Shown here one piece after another: positions 1-11,847 of a DNA stretch of 64,000 bases; position 1 is the stretch's first letter; every line of letters starts with the position of its first letter. Both the position numbers and the translations under genes were made by a program. The stretch covers positions 50,299,776 to 50,363,775 of the forward strand of contig NC_063168.1 of NCBI RefSeq assembly GCF_023159225.1. Direction: 5' to 3'. The notes beneath the pieces were generated by a model that was not told where the DNA came from, made no database searches, and worked only from the letters and a program-made list of their open reading frames with translations. This DNA comes from Perognathus longimembris pacificus. Taxonomy: Eukaryota > Chordata > Mammalia > Rodentia > Heteromyidae.

Positions 1-1168
1 CTCCTTTCTGCTTTAATCCAAAATGTGTGTTATATGTACCTTATTCTTTGAAACCCTGACTTCCTCTCCTGCTACTGGCCAGAGAAAGAGCTTCTATTTT
101 CAAATGTTCATGTAATTTGGCTAGGCTCACCAGATAATACAAGATAATCTCCATTTTTAAGGTCAGCTGACAAATAAGTTTAAGTACACCTGTCATGTAA
201 TTACGTAATGAGGCCCATTGCATATTCACAGACGTGAATTCATTCACAACGGACAAAGGCCATGGGCACCCAATTTGTGTCCACCCTGGTGGCCTTGAAT
301 GAGATCTGTTGGGCTTAGTGGCCTAAGAAACAGCATCTTTACATCAGTTTTACAGATAGCTTATATGCATAGAAACCCAACTATTCTTATTTTACTCTAA
401 TATAAAGAGTGATATAGTAATCTGAAGTTCTGTGCTCTACTCAAAGGCAACATATAGTTTCTAAATGATGACTTGAAAGCTAAGAATGAGCTAAAATTTC
501 TTTTGGAAAATTGGCTAAAATAATACCTTGAAACAGCATGTCCTATTTATTCTTCCTATGCTCCACCCACCCTCCCACCTCCTCTCTCACCATGTTGTTC
601 TGAAAGTTTAAAAAAATCCTTTTCATTAGATTCTGGAGTGTAAGGCTAATGGATACCATTAGGCCAATGATAATGCCAGAGTACACTTAAGTATGTTTTT
701 TTCTGCCTTGAAAATGCATATCTCTAAGCAATGACATTTAAAAAGAGTATTTGTACCAATGTCTAATTTGAAGAAAATGAATATGTTAAGAAATAGCATG
801 GATACCTTATAATTTTCCAGTCAAAAACTGTCAAACAACTTCTCGCATACTGCATTTTTTTCATGGCGGTTCACTCAAAAGTACTTCTCTTCTACTGTGC
901 CCTTTGCAAAAGCTTATTGAGATTCCTAGTTTCCTGTAACTTATTGGAAATAGAAGTGGTCTTTCATTTCTGTGTACTCGCCAAAGAATATTTTAGCACA
1001 GAACAATGACAATAAAGATGGAGAAATGAGACACAATAACCAGTCCCATAGTTTTTAAGGTTTAGTTTTTTTTTTTTTTAAAGTTGACAACCTTTATGGG
1101 CATGCTACTTCTTGATAGTACAGAGAGACCAAGTAAGGACCTTTTTTTTTTTAGTACAGACATTGGAG
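1..1168. other. Unique AT-rich sequence, nothing recognised
   Basis: No open frame of convincing length, no splice-flanked exon and no repeat that I recognise. Short T-runs at about 1067-1080 and 1142-1152 lie just before the L1 insertion. Could be intron or intergenic DNA. Confidence 0.5.
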
Positions 1169-1182
1169 AAGATCCCCTTTTA

Positions 1183-2365
1183 GAGTCCATGTTTCTTTGA
1201 GTCTGGCTCACTTCACTTAATATAATTTTTTCCAAGTCCTTCCATTTCCTTACAAATGGGGCAATGTCATTCTTTCCATTGTGTATATGTACCACATTTT
1301 CCTGATCCATTCATCTACTGAGAGGCATCTGGGTTGGTTCCAAATTCTAGCTATGACAAATTGTGCTGCAATGAACATTGTTGTGCTGGTGGCTTTAGTG
1401 TGTTCTTGTTTGTGGTCTTTTGGGTAGATGCCCAAAAGTGGGCTACTGGGTCATAGGGGAGCTCTATGTTTTGCCTTCTGAGGAATCTCCATACTGCTTT
1501 CCAGAGTGGCTGAACCAGTTTACATTCCCACCAACCATGAAGTAGGGTTCCCTTTTGGCCACATCCCCTCCAACATTTGTCATTGTTAGTTTTCTTAATA
1601 TAGGACATTCTTACTGGGGAGAGATGGAATCTCAATGTTGTTTTGATTTGCATTTCTTTTATGGCAATGCATATCATTTCTTTTATGGCCAGTGATGTAG
1701 AGCACTTTTTCATATGTCTCTTGGTCATTCTCATTTCCTCATCAGAGAAGTCTCTTTTTAAGTCTTTAGCCCACTTTTTGAGGGGGCTATTGGTTCTTTG
1801 CGGTTTTGTTTTGGAGGAATGTCTCCCTCATAGGGAATAATTAGCACAGGTTTAGGCTAGTCACAGCAGAGGATCACAAAAGCCCAATAGCTATACCCTT
1901 ATGAACACAAAAGATGATGCTAAATGAAATGAACTCCATGTTATGGAAATGACTGTTACATCACTGTTGTAATTACTTTCAACATGTGATATGAAACCGT
2001 AGCTTCTATTGTTGATGATCCTCTTGTACTCCTTCCTGTGGTTGTACCTGCACTATCTCTGTATCTTTTCTGAGTACATTGGAAACCGTGTATACATACC
2101 AAAATTGAGAGACACGGGGTAAAAAAAAGACAAATGATTACAAGAGCAATACTTGCAAAACTGTTTAGTGTAAATCTACTGAACAACTCATGGGGGGAAA
2201 AGAAAGGGGGGATGAGGGGACAATGAGGGAGGAGGTAACAAACAGTACAAGAAATGTATACAATGCCTAATGTATGAAACTGTAATCTCTCTGTACATCA
2301 GTTTGAAAAGAAAAAAAAGAACTTTCAAAACATCAAAATATCAGTTTGACAATAAAAATTAAAAA
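1183..2365 (+). mobile_element. L1 3' end with 5' inversion (twin-primed)
   Basis: The segment 1183 to about 1830 is L1 ORF2 C-terminal sequence in minus orientation; the reverse strand reads the [20 protein letters not shown] and [17 protein letters not shown] motifs. From about 1831 to 2365 the sequence continues as the L1 3' UTR in plus orientation, with a G-rich polypurine stretch near 2192-2219 and an A-rich tail. The two parts abut in the element's own order (the end of ORF2 meets the start of the 3' UTR), as twin priming during reverse transcription produces. A 14-bp target-site duplication with one mismatch flanks it: AAGATCCCCTTTTA at 1169-1182 and AAGATCTCCTTTTA at 2366-2379. The 3' end holds a small internal repeat of CAGTTTGA. 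The copy is dead and codes for nothing complete. Confidence 0.85.
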
Positions 2366-2379
2366 AAGATCTCCTTTTA

Positions 2380-2700
2380 ATTATTCCAGACAGATACGAA
2401 CAATGAGAACACTGCAGACTATGTATTTTATTTTCATTCTACTTCCAGTAGCACAAGAAATAAACGACCTTAAATTCAATATAATGAATGAGCTTTTTAA
2501 ATTAACATTTATGTGGACTGTTGACCAATCTCAAAATTTTGCTAAACATAGCATGCTCCCCAGAACTATGGTGCCAGACAGTGTTGTACAATCCATTAAG
2601 GAATACTGGTAAGGGACCTATGCTTTGATGTTACTTCTGAATCACTTACATAAAGTGTTTTATTTTTTATGAGAATTAAAGCAATAATTGCTATAAGTTC
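2380..2700. other. Unique AT-rich sequence
   Basis: An 88-codon open frame at 2346-2612 starts inside the L1 tail and matches no family I recognise. I treat it as chance. Confidence 0.5.
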
Positions 2701-2704
2701 GGTC

Positions 2705-3010
2705 TTGAAGAACCCTATGCTTAAGTCTTGGTTGGTATCCCAATTTTATTGAGAGGTGGTTGGAACATTAGAATGTGGGGCCTGAGGAGAGGAAGTTAGG
2801 CCACTGGAGGCATGTTTTTGAACAGGATATTGGGGATCTGGCTCTTTCCTCTCTCTTTTGTGTTTCTTGGTGTAAGGTTTGCCAGAAAGGAAATCCTGCC
2901 ACATGGTTCAGGCAGAAAGGAGATGGAGGCATGGGGAGGCAGAGAGGAAGGATGAAGGGAAAAAGAGAGAAAAGGAAAGAGAGAGCAAGAGGAGAAAAGA
3001 AAAGAGAGTG
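2705..3010 (+). repeat. Possible ancient LTR-like remnant with GA-rich stretch
   Basis: The stretch around 2750-2830 (GGTGG...GGGGCCTGAGGAG...GGAAGTTAGGCC) resembles, from memory, the middle of old mammalian MaLR-type LTRs. It is followed by a purine-rich low-complexity run at about 2930-3010. The alignment is by eye and loose. A host exon cannot be excluded, but no frame supports one. Confidence 0.3.
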
Positions 3011-4737
3011 GGGAACGTGTTGAACCAGATTATATAGGAAAAGGTGGAAGATATGGCCAGGTGGATTGGATGTGACCTCAGAGAAGGGGGAGATAACTAC
3101 CTCCAGGTGTGCCAGTTACCTAGGTATTTCAGGTACTGGGCCCAGACTTAAACAGGTGGGGGGTATCTGCATGGAGCCCTCCCAGGGGTGGACCTTACAC
3201 TTGGTTGTTCATCATGTTTCTGCCATGACTTACTGCATCATGACAAGTCCTAAAGAAACAGAGGCAAGTGCCTATGAACTGAACTCTCTGTAACTGTAAG
3301 ATCAAGCCAGCTTTGCAATGGAAGCTTACTAAAGAAATGGCACTATGAGTTCATTTCAGAAAAATTTAAAAAAATACAAAGAAGGAAAAATAAAGAGGAA
3401 ATAAAAAAATGTACCATTCTGACTTCTCCTACCATCTTTCCAGATTAAAAGAAACCACACTCATATGTAGATAAACACACTTCAGCATCTATGGCTGCAA
3501 TGAATATCTAGGGTTTGAAGTAGTAATGTTTACTATGTTCATTGATTATACTCCCAGTTCCCAAATTCTTGATGATTCTAGATGTCTGATTGTGACAATG
3601 TGAACTGAGCACCCCTGCTTCATCTAGCATTCCAGCATTTCCCAAAGAGGCAGAGACAGAATGGGTTAGAGCCTAAAAGGGAGCTAGACTCTAATGATTG
3701 GTTTGAGATAGTATTTTTAGATTTCCCTATTTAGAGCTCCGGGGGATGGGTCTCTGCCTACAATGTGATTCCATAGTGCTTTTCAAAGTCATTTCACTAA
3801 AAACCCAAATCTTCAGAGATTGATAAGCATCACTGATGGAATGTGGATTGAGATCCCTCAAGCCAACAAAAGGTTAATTACGACTAGATTTGACATTCCT
3901 TAAGTCCAAGGTCATTTCTCTTCCTGTTACTTCACCCATCTCTGGAACCCAAATGAAGAACATTGTACAAGTGCTTAGAGACAAAGGGTATGAAATTGCT
4001 TATAAGGTGCAGTTATAAGAGTTGTGAAGGCCTAACAAAGAGCATAATAACAATAGTTAATAATACTGTATTATATATTTGAAATTTGCTAAAACAATAG
4101 GTCCACCATGATAGTCCAGAATAAGAAAGGTCCCTGTGAAGTGGCAGATATATTAATGAGCTTGTTCAGAAATTATTTCATAATGTTGACATATATTACA
4201 TTACACTGTATCTCTCTGATAAGCATATTTTTTGTCAAATATAGTTCAATAAAGCAGAAAAATAAGGATATGTTTCTGTAAATATGAATGAAAAATATTA
4301 AATTTGGTCAAAAGAAGCTTACATGGAATTACACATCTCAAAATGGGAGAACTTAGCAAATATATTCAGTGTTCTTCAGAGAATGATTTTGGAGTTCCTG
4401 AAATACTTCTCACATACTAATAAGATTTGGAGGAATTTAATAAAAGGCTTAAAATTAAAAAAAAGAATATTTGCATTCTTTATGAGACCAAGATAACCTT
4501 CTCTGAAGCAAATATCATCTCAATGATTACATCTTAGCATTTCCCCAAGAAACATTTATCTTCCATGAATAGTGCCAAAGACTATTTTGAAAGCAAATCT
4601 TTAAAAAAATATCCTCCAAAACTCAAAGATAAAAATACCTTCAGCAAATTCCTTTAAATGTTTTAAAGGAGAAGGAATAAATAAACCATGAACAAAAATC
4701 AATTCCACACAAGAAATCTAGCAGTACCTACACTATT
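3011..4737. other. Unique sequence, nothing recognised
   Basis: Base composition shifts from moderate GC near 3050-3250 to AT-rich after 3950. No repeat family, exon or RNA gene is recognised. Confidence 0.5.
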
Positions 4738-5160
4738 TTTCTTTTTTTTAAATTTAAATTTTATTGTAAAGGTGATGTACAGAGTGTTACAGTTACATAA
4801 GTAAGGTAGTGAGGTAATGAATAAATTTCTTTTTGGACAGTGTTACCGTTTCCTTCATTTTCTCTCACTCTCACCCCCTCAACTCCCCTCCCCTCCAAGT
4901 TGTAAAGTTAATTTCCAACATAGTGTCTAATGAGTTGGGTTGATTCACCCTTTGTGCCACCATTTCTGTGATTCCCTTTCCCTTCCCCAAATCAGATATA
5001 CTTATATAAAAAGAAAAGGGTACGGAAATAAAAAAAACATTGACAACAAGGAGTAAACCAAAGGAGAACAAATAAAGGAAAAGAAATAACTGCAAACAGT
5101 ACAATAAAAAAGCTCTCTCATTTCCATTTCTTGGAGTTCATTTCGATAAACATCATTTTA
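4738..5160 (-). mobile_element. Older L1 3' UTR fragment
   Basis: On the minus strand this reads as an L1 3' UTR ending in TAACTGTAACACTCTGTACATC and an A-rich tail (poly-T at 4740-4750 on the plus strand). A purine-rich block lies at about 4855-4895. The sequence is clearly related to the young 3' ends elsewhere in the window but more diverged. No ORF2 coding part remains. Confidence 0.7.
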
Positions 5161-5450
5161 TATGGTTACGTGCATATAGCTACTGAGCCTATGAAGAAAT
5201 TGCTATGAAACAATCTTGTTTCCTTGCTATGACCCAGGTAATTTTGAAATTCACCAGAGCCTTAGGATGAGTTTATAAGATACATTTAGGAAAATATCCC
5301 CAATACCCCTGGTATTTAACAAAACTAATTGCCTGGTATTTAAACAAAACTAAATATATGGTCTAACAACCTGGATAGGAGTAAGAAGCTTATTGAATCA
5401 CTTAAAGGAGGGTGTGCTATAGACAATGTAGATCTGAAAAAGCAGGTAAA

Positions 5451-5672
5451 GGTTGGGTGCCGGTGGCTCATACCTGCAATCCCAGCTACTCACAGGCTGA
5501 GATCTGAGGATGGTGGTTCAAAGCAAATCCTGGGCAGGAAAAGTTTGAGCCTTTTATCACCAGTTAACCACCAGAAAAATAGAAGTGTAGTTGTGGTTCA
5601 AAGTGGTAGAGCATTGGCCTTGAGCACAAAAGCTCAGGACCCAGGTCCTAAATTCAAGCCTAGGACTGGTGC
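5451..5672 (+). mobile_element. B1-Geo composite SINE
   Basis: The left part is 7SL/B1-like (GGTGGCTCATACCTGCAATC, then GCTACTCACAGGCTGAGATC). The right part is the Geo module seen in the IDL-Geo SINEs (GGTTCAAAGTGGTAGAGCAT, then TTCAAGCCTAGGACTG). The copy is diverged. In place of an A-tail it runs straight into a CA microsatellite. Confidence 0.8.
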
Positions 5673-5673
5673 G

Positions 5674-5717
5674 CGCACACACGTGTGCTCACACACACAC
5701 ACACACACACACACACA
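5674..5717. repeat. (CA)n microsatellite at SINE 3' end
   Basis: An impure GCGCAC start gives way to a continuous CA run from about 5691. It sits exactly where the SINE tail should be. Confidence 0.9.
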
Positions 5718-6781
5718 GGCTGGAAAATAATCAATTTTGGGGGAGATAGATGTTTACCATCACTTAACATTTCACAATGTAGAGATTCTAAAACACCATT
5801 TGCTATCTCAGGCATACTTTTAATATCTTTATGTAATATTTAAAGTAAACTTAATTTAAAATGAAAAATGTAAAAAAAAAAAACCCCAAAGAACAAGAGA
5901 AACTCTTTCACAGAAGATGATTTGCTATGTAGTGCTATTCAAGCAAGGTGCACCAGGACTGGAAGTCATTCTGAAAGAGAAATTCTTCAGATATTCTGAG
6001 CAATGACAGCATTGTCTGAGAAAAGCTAAGTGGATGCACATTTTGTGCTGACAGCTTTGAAGGAGATTAAAAAATCATTTGGATGTTGATTTTGGGTGTG
6101 CTGCTCAAGCTAGGAGTTTTATTACCTTCTACATTTATCCAGGACATAAGATTTTTATATTACTTATAATAGATGCCATGCTTTCCACCAGCCAAATCAA
6201 CAATGAGATTTTTTTTTTGCCACCAGAAAAGAAAATGATCATAAGAGCTGAATAATTGCACAGTAGGTTGTATGGGATAATGAAATTTTTGCTACTTGCT
6301 TAGGTAAAGAACTGCATTTTCTTTGTTAACATTAAAAGTTTCACTTAGACAAGACTCAATCTACAATTTTAAAGTTCAAATTTATTGTTTAAATTTTTTT
6401 CTATACATAAAAACATTAAACACACATCTCCTGTGTTCTAGGTTTTGAAGTGCTTTTAATTAGGTAGGTAATGCCACCAAAGGGAAGGAGAAACATCCCA
6501 TCATTATTCATCTGGCCTACTAAAGGTATTACTAAGTGACTCAGAGAAGATACATGTTTGGATAAGAAGAACAGTGATTTTTTTCTTTGTGTAATCGCAT
6601 TTTCCTCAGGAAATTAAAAAATCCAGGAGTGAGGAGTTCATAGTAATTGAGAACCAAAGAATTCAAGGAACATTACAGTAGAGCTACCTGAATTACTTAC
6701 TCAGCTTTGCTTTTCTTCAAATGTGTATTTAAATTAGGCAAGTAAATGCTAAGAAAGCTAGGTGTAATATCACCCCGAGGG
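5718..6781. other. Unique AT-rich sequence
   Basis: No recognised repeat or exon. A short run of A (5872-5883) and a T-run (6211-6219) are the only low-complexity features. Confidence 0.5.
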
Positions 6782-7300
6782 TGGCATTTCTTTTTTGAAT
6801 ATATTTTTATTATCTTTAAGCAGTAGTACAAAGGAGTTAGCACCGCAACAAATCAGTTTATGAATGCAATGCATCTTGATCGATGTCATGCTTCTCATCA
6901 TTCTCCCCTATCCTTCCCCACCCAATTCCTCCCTCAACTTCCTTAATTTCATAAGCTATACATTGAGTGTTATGACGGCCTTCTTCCTCCCCTTCCTTTC
7001 TTCACTTGTTTATCCTCCTCCCTTTGACCCCTTCCTCATTTTGCAAGAACCAGTTTCCTGGTATTCATTTTGTTGGATGATGTGTCAGCTTTTTTAAAGT
7101 GAATTATATTGTTTGAATTTCCTCCATGCAAATACCATACTTTGGTTAATACACTGTGTACATTTGCATACAACCTTGTGTTTATTTTTATATTTATAAA
7201 TCAGTTCTAGCTTCCAAGTATGATAGAAAACATGACATCCATCATCTGTCTGGGCCTGACTTTACTTAATATCATTTTTTTTTTCCAGATTAGGGATAGT
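6782..7300 (-). mobile_element. Older L1 3' end, second 3' UTR type
   Basis: On the minus strand it reads GTGCTAACTCCTTTGTACTA then CTTAAAGATAATAAAAATA at the 3' end, with a purine-rich block corresponding to plus 6905-7030. The same 3' UTR type recurs at 15515, 22545, 48515, 51749 and 57580. The segment to about 7290 reaches the end of ORF2, with decayed coding. Confidence 0.7.
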
Positions 7301-8214
7301 ATTTCATGTTGAGTCGGGGTTTGAGACTTAAAGGGCAGGGACAGATAATTAAGCCTTAAAGTATTAACTCTTGTGTTTAACAAGACATCCAAACTGAAAC
7401 TTAGAGCAAAACAGTGGACCAATCGGACATACATTGCCTTCTCTTATACTATAAATGCATATACTTGCTGAGTAAAACTTTGTTTTTGTCTTCATGAGAG
7501 TGAAAAAATAATATCTGAACTTAAAAAAATGAATTACCCTAAGTATGAAATAACAAGAGATCCCATACCAGAACCATAAAATAGGAAATATGGACTTAGG
7601 ATGCTGGAAGTTTGAGGGGCATTCTTTCAGGGTCACATGAAGCACATAGGTTTGCCTATGTGGGGGTTTCTCCACCCATAGAGAAAGGACTTGGGGGAAA
7701 TCAAGGAGGCAGCAATGGAGCCTCTTGTTTCTGTGGGCTATAGTGAGGTTGAAAAGGTCAGCAACTAGAGAGCAAATCCCAGAATCTGACTTATTTCACT
7801 GTTAAAGTACTAAATCTATATGTTGAAAAATCATCAATCAAATAGTAGATAATTTGAAGATTCCAGGAGAAACATACTCTATGTAGATGCATAAATCAAA
7901 GCCTTGAGAAATATTAGAAAATACTTCCCTCACTAAAAATAATGAAAATGACAGGTTATGCAATGAAATTAGGCATGAAAGAATTGCCTAATTCAAGATA
8001 TGAATGGGGAAGAGAAAGATTCATTAAGTGGAGAAAACAGAACAATTTAAAAGATTTTATATAATGAATATATTTAAAGGGCTTATGGAGCTTAGTGAAG
8101 GAGTAGTAGTCTCAGTAAATAAATAAAGCTGGTGGAGAAGTACAGATAGATTTGTAAAAGAAATCCATACTTCAAGGAAGGGAAATGACTGGGAAAAGCA
8201 GAAGGATGGCTCTA
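7301..8214. other. Unique sequence
   Basis: No recognised repeat or gene. A 103-codon minus-strand frame (7364-7675) has no family resemblance and lies in AT-rich DNA. Confidence 0.5.
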
Positions 8215-8815
8215 GTGAAAAGATCAGTGGTTACCAGGAGCTAGAGAGGAGGGGAGAAGACTACCCATTGTGCAGGAATTTTTAGGGCAGTGAAAATGCT
8301 CTACATGATTCTATAGGGGTAAGTGTATGTCCTCATACATTGTTCAGACCCATAGAATACTTTGCAGCAACATTGACCTTTGATATAGACTCTGGACTCT
8401 TATCAATAATGATGAGTCAGGGGCTGGGGATATGGCCTAGTGGCAAGAGTGCTTGCCTCGTATACATGAGACCCTGGGTTCGAATCCCCAGCACCACATA
8501 TACAGAAAATGGCCAGAATTGGCGCTGTGGCTCAAGTGGCAGAGTGCTAGCCTTGAGCAAGAAGAAGCCAGGGACAGTGCTCAGGCCCTGAGTCCAAGCC
8601 CCAGGACTTGCCAAAAACAAACAAACAAAAAAAAAATGATGAGTCAATGTATGTTCATGCATTGCAAGGAATGTACTCTCTGGTGGAGATTGTTGATAGG
8701 GATGAGGCTGTATATGGGAGAGTAGGAGATTTCTGGGAAGTTGTTGTACCTACTCAGTTTTTCTGTAAACCTGAATCTGCTCTAAAAAACTAAAATCTTA
8801 AAAAAAACCCCCAGA
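8215..8815 (+). mobile_element. Ancient L1M-type 3' UTR, split by a SINE
   Basis: The blocks GTGGTTACCAGGAGCTAGAG (8229), CAGACCCATAGAATACTTTG (8345) and, after the SINE, CTCTCTGGTGGAGATTGTTG (8677) and GTAAACCTGAATCTGCTCTA (8766) follow the order of old mammalian L1M 3' UTRs as I remember them. An IDL-Geo SINE at 8420-8634 interrupts it, so the L1 is the older of the two. Confidence 0.65.
8420..8634 (+). mobile_element. IDL-Geo SINE, near-consensus copy
   Basis: The left monomer (8420 to about 8500) is ID-like: GGGGCTGGGGATATGGCCTA, A box TGGCCTAGTGG and a perfect B box GGTTCGAATCC. The right monomer is Geo: GCGCTGTGGCTCAAGTGG through to GAGTCCAAGCCCCAGGACT. It ends in a CAAA/A-rich tail. 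A perfect 12-bp target-site duplication AATGATGAGTCA lies at 8408-8419 and 8635-8646. Intact pol III boxes suggest a young copy. This family is the main taxonomic marker in the window (Geomyoidea). Confidence 0.92.
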
Positions 8816-8878
8816 GCTTAAGAAGGTTGGTCTTGCAAATACCAAGAACATCTTCTCAATTGCAATAAATGGGCAAAG

Positions 8879-9118
8879 AGCTGGGTGCTGCTGGCTCATG
8901 CCTGTAATCCTAGCTGTTCAGGAGGCTGAGATCTGAGGATTGTGGTTCAAAGCCAGCTCAGGCAGGAAAGACAATGGAATTCTTATCTCTAATTAACCAT
9001 CAGAAAACCAGACAGGCCTGGCGAAGTGGCTCAAAGTGGTAGAGCTTGAGCTGAAGAGCTCAGGGACAGTGCCCAGGCCCAGGGTTAAAGCTCTACAAAC
9101 GACAGAAAAAAAAAAAAA
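8879..9118 (+). mobile_element. B1-Geo composite SINE
   Basis: A 7SL/B1-like left part (AGCTGGGTGCTGCTGGCTC, CAGGAGGCTGAGATCTGAGG) is followed by Geo (GTGGCTCAAAGTGGTAGAG, CAGGGACAGTGCCCAGGCCC) and an A13 tail at about 9106-9118. The Geo part has the CTGAAGAGCTCAGGGACAG variant that differs from the IDL-Geo version. Confidence 0.85.
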
Positions 9119-9329
9119 GGATGAAGCAGCTAAAAGTTAGCTTACAATAGTAGGCATATTAAAATGTGCTTCAGTTACATGACAGTGGGTGATATTTAAA
9201 GAAGGAAAATTGGAACCCCCCCCACAAAATATAGTGTGTTCAACTAGCAAGAAGTTACTATAAACCAAAAAAATTGTGATCTGTTTGATTCTGCTTTTGA
9301 GATCCAACTTGTGGGAAACTCAAAGTAAA
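9119..9329. other. Unique sequence between repeats
   Basis: Nothing recognised apart from a short C-run near 9218-9225. Confidence 0.4.
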
Positions 9330-9766
9330 AGGAAAGACATAATGTAAGCATATTAATAACTATAACAAATGTAATTAGATTAAACTTATCTCTTAAAAGA
9401 CATAAAATTTCAGATTGAAAGAAAAAGAAATCTCTTTTGTTTTATTTAGACATAGGCAAAACATGAAAGGTCAAAGATTAAGAGATGGAAAAACCTCATA
9501 CTTATTAAGCACTAACCAAAATAAACCTGATATAAACTATTAATAGAAAACAAGTTCTAGTAAATCATAGGAAAATAGTAAGCATAAAAGACAATTATAG
9601 ATAAATCCTTAGGAAGTGTAGCACTATTGTGGCATATCAAACACAGAAGTCCTTCATGTCTAATGGCATAGTTTCAAAATATGTAAACTAAAAATTGATG
9701 GAAATACAAAGACAAATTAGCAAGACTCATGGCCATAGTGGGATATTCAATGGGTTTCTCTGAATT

Positions 9767-9805
<39 letters not shown>

Positions 9806-10150
9806 TAGAATGAGAGACAGAGTGAGAGACAGAGAGATAGAGAGAGAGAGGACAAAATTCAGGACATGATAGATTTGAACCATACACTTAAAAGGCTTGA
9901 TCTGATATACAATAAATGTAAAGATGTATAAATACAGATATATCTCTATTAAAAATAGAGGGTATCTTTCTAAGCACAGAAAAAATATTTAAAAAGTAAT
10001 TATATTCTAAGTCAAAAATTCTATGATCCTCATAGTTACCATAAAGGACAATGTTCCTTGACCATAATGTATTAATAGTAGGTCCTAGCAACAATAGAAA
10101 ATCAAAACAGCAATTTAAAAAATACTCAAAAGCATTAACCACATTTACAT
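9330..10150 (+). mobile_element. Ancient L1 ORF2 fragment (endonuclease region)
   Basis: Phrases such as GCACTAACCAAAATAAACC (9510) and GACCATAATGTATTAATAG (10060) keep the order of the L1 ORF2 endonuclease region, including the part after the SKIDH-type motif. Every frame is broken by many stops. A CA/GA microsatellite (9766-9853) has grown inside it. Recognition is by eye at low identity. Confidence 0.5.
9766..9853. repeat. (CA)n followed by (GA)n compound microsatellite
   Basis: An uninterrupted CA run of about 37 bp is followed by an impure GAGA/GACAGA run. It produces spurious low-complexity frames on both strands. Confidence 0.9.
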
Positions 10151-11089
10151 GGAAACCCCCAAATGATGTGCTTACCTTAAAATGTTGATCTTTTGGAGAG
10201 GCTTTTGTTTTATGTTTGAATATTGGATAAGGTCAGAGATATTAAGACATACAAAAATACAATGGAGTCCATAAAAAAGCAAACAAATCTGTGGGTTATT
10301 CTGCCTTAGGCACCCTGAGTTAGATGTTTCTATTTCTAGTTTTACAAACAAAGATAACATGCATAGGGACTCATAACTTGCAAGTGACGGAAAGGAAATT
10401 CATGTGTGTTTTCTTTCATAATAGAACAGGAAGGCCCAATAAACAGATCACTTGTAAATTGAAAAAGGGAAGGTTTCTGATCCATATGAGAAATCTAAGG
10501 GAAGAATGTGTTGATTCAGTCACTTCTAGAACTTCTCTTTGGCTGTCAACATGGAGAAGAGCTGCATGGAATCTCATTAAGGATATAATGTTAATTAGGT
10601 TTTCCCAGAAGACAGACTAGCTCCATCTCTTGTTTCCTCAAGCATTTATAATCCGTAAGTCATGCAACAATTGTCAGGTGTTATCATTACTTTTATGTAT
10701 TTCCTGAAAGTCTTTATGCTTCCTAGCACCTTCATAAAAAGATCAGATTAATTTAGTAATAAATTTTCAGATAACATGATTTATGCCAAAAGAGCAGTAT
10801 AAGAAATTTACTAGGAAAATTTCACTATGTCTCTGGTGTGGAGGATAAGATAAGGTTGTACACATTAAACTTAAGAATTTATGTGGCTCATGCCAGACCC
10901 AGAGTGTATCAACTAATCTTGTGTTATTTTAACTTCCCAGCTTGCAGTATTACCTACAGGGAGGCTGATATGAAACCAAGTCTGAAGCTGGAAGAGAGCA
11001 GAAATAAACCTAAGATTGTGAATTCTCAGGGAGTCTATAATTAGTATCATTAATATTTCTACTCTAAAGAAAAATTATCCCAAATATGT
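10151..11089. other. Unique sequence between ancient L1 pieces
   Basis: A 98-codon plus frame at 10324-10620 has no recognisable motif. No splice-flanked exon stands out. Confidence 0.4.
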
Positions 11090-11783
11090 ATGAAATCGAA
11101 CTGTCTTGCATCAGACACATAATCAGTATGAATTAATGAGTCGAACATAAGACTTAAAGCTTACAAAACTCCTAGAAGAATACATATGGTAAAAGAAATT
11201 CTTGACTGGGTCTTAGTTATGATTTCTTAGCTCTGACACCAAAGCCCTGGCAACAAAGGCAAGAATAAACAACTCAAATTATATTAAACAAAATATCTTC
11301 ATCATGACTGAGAAATGATAAACAGAATGAAGGGCAACCCAAGGAATAGGAAAAATTATCTGTAAACCACCTGACTCTGTATGTCTGATAATGGATTAGT
11401 ATCCAATGTATAAGGAACTTAGCAAAACTTCCAAATAAACCTACTTTAAAATGAACAAAGGACTTCAACAGACACTTTTCTAAAAAAGACAAAAAAGGGC
11501 TGGGAATGTGGCTTGGTGGTAGAGTGCTTGCATAGCATGCATGAAGCTCTGGGTTCCATTCTTCAGTACCACATAAACTGAAGCGGCACTGTGGCTCAAC
11601 TGGTAGGGTGCTAGCCTTGAGCAAAAAGAAGCCAGGGACAGTGCCCAGGCCCTGAGTTCAAGCCCCAGGACTGGCAAAAAAAAAAAAAGACAAAAAAAGA
11701 GCAATAGATATCTGAGAAATGTTAGTAATGTTATCTAACTATCATTAGACATGGGAGAAATGCAATCAAATCATGTGCAAACA

Positions 11784-11790
<7 letters not shown>
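11090..11790 (+). mobile_element. Ancient L1 ORF2 C-terminal fragment, split by a SINE
   Basis: Segments AAAACTCCTAGAAGAATACA (11164), GGCAACAAAGGCAAGAATAA (11249) and CAAAGGACTTCAACAGACAC (11456) follow the C-terminal part of old L1 ORF2. It resumes after the SINE at about 11698. The copy is heavily mutated and non-coding. Confidence 0.6.
11497..11682 (+). mobile_element. IDL-Geo SINE
   Basis: ID-like left half (GGGCTGGGAATGTGGCTTGG, decayed B box GGTTCCATTC) and Geo right half (GGCACTGTGGCTCAACTGG, CCAGGGACAGTGCCCAGGCC). The flanking A-rich direct repeat AAAAAAGACAAAAAA (11482-11496 and 11683-11697) is the likely target-site duplication, though its low complexity weakens it. Confidence 0.85.
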
Positions 11791-11831
<41 letters not shown>

Positions 11832-11847
11832 ACACACACACACACAG
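11786..11847. repeat. (CA)n microsatellite
   Basis: About 62 bp of CA repeats with a single CAGA interruption near 11825. Confidence 0.92.

Noticed and set aside
8420..8500. tRNA-Ala-like gene with good A and B boxes
   Set aside because: It is the ID-like head of an IDL-Geo SINE with tail and target-site duplication, not a functional tRNA gene.
9674..9883. Membrane-protein-like frame with a valine/cysteine run
   Set aside because: It reads through the CA/GA microsatellite and decayed L1. Similar frames at 11751, 13460, 13506 and 23178 have the same cause.
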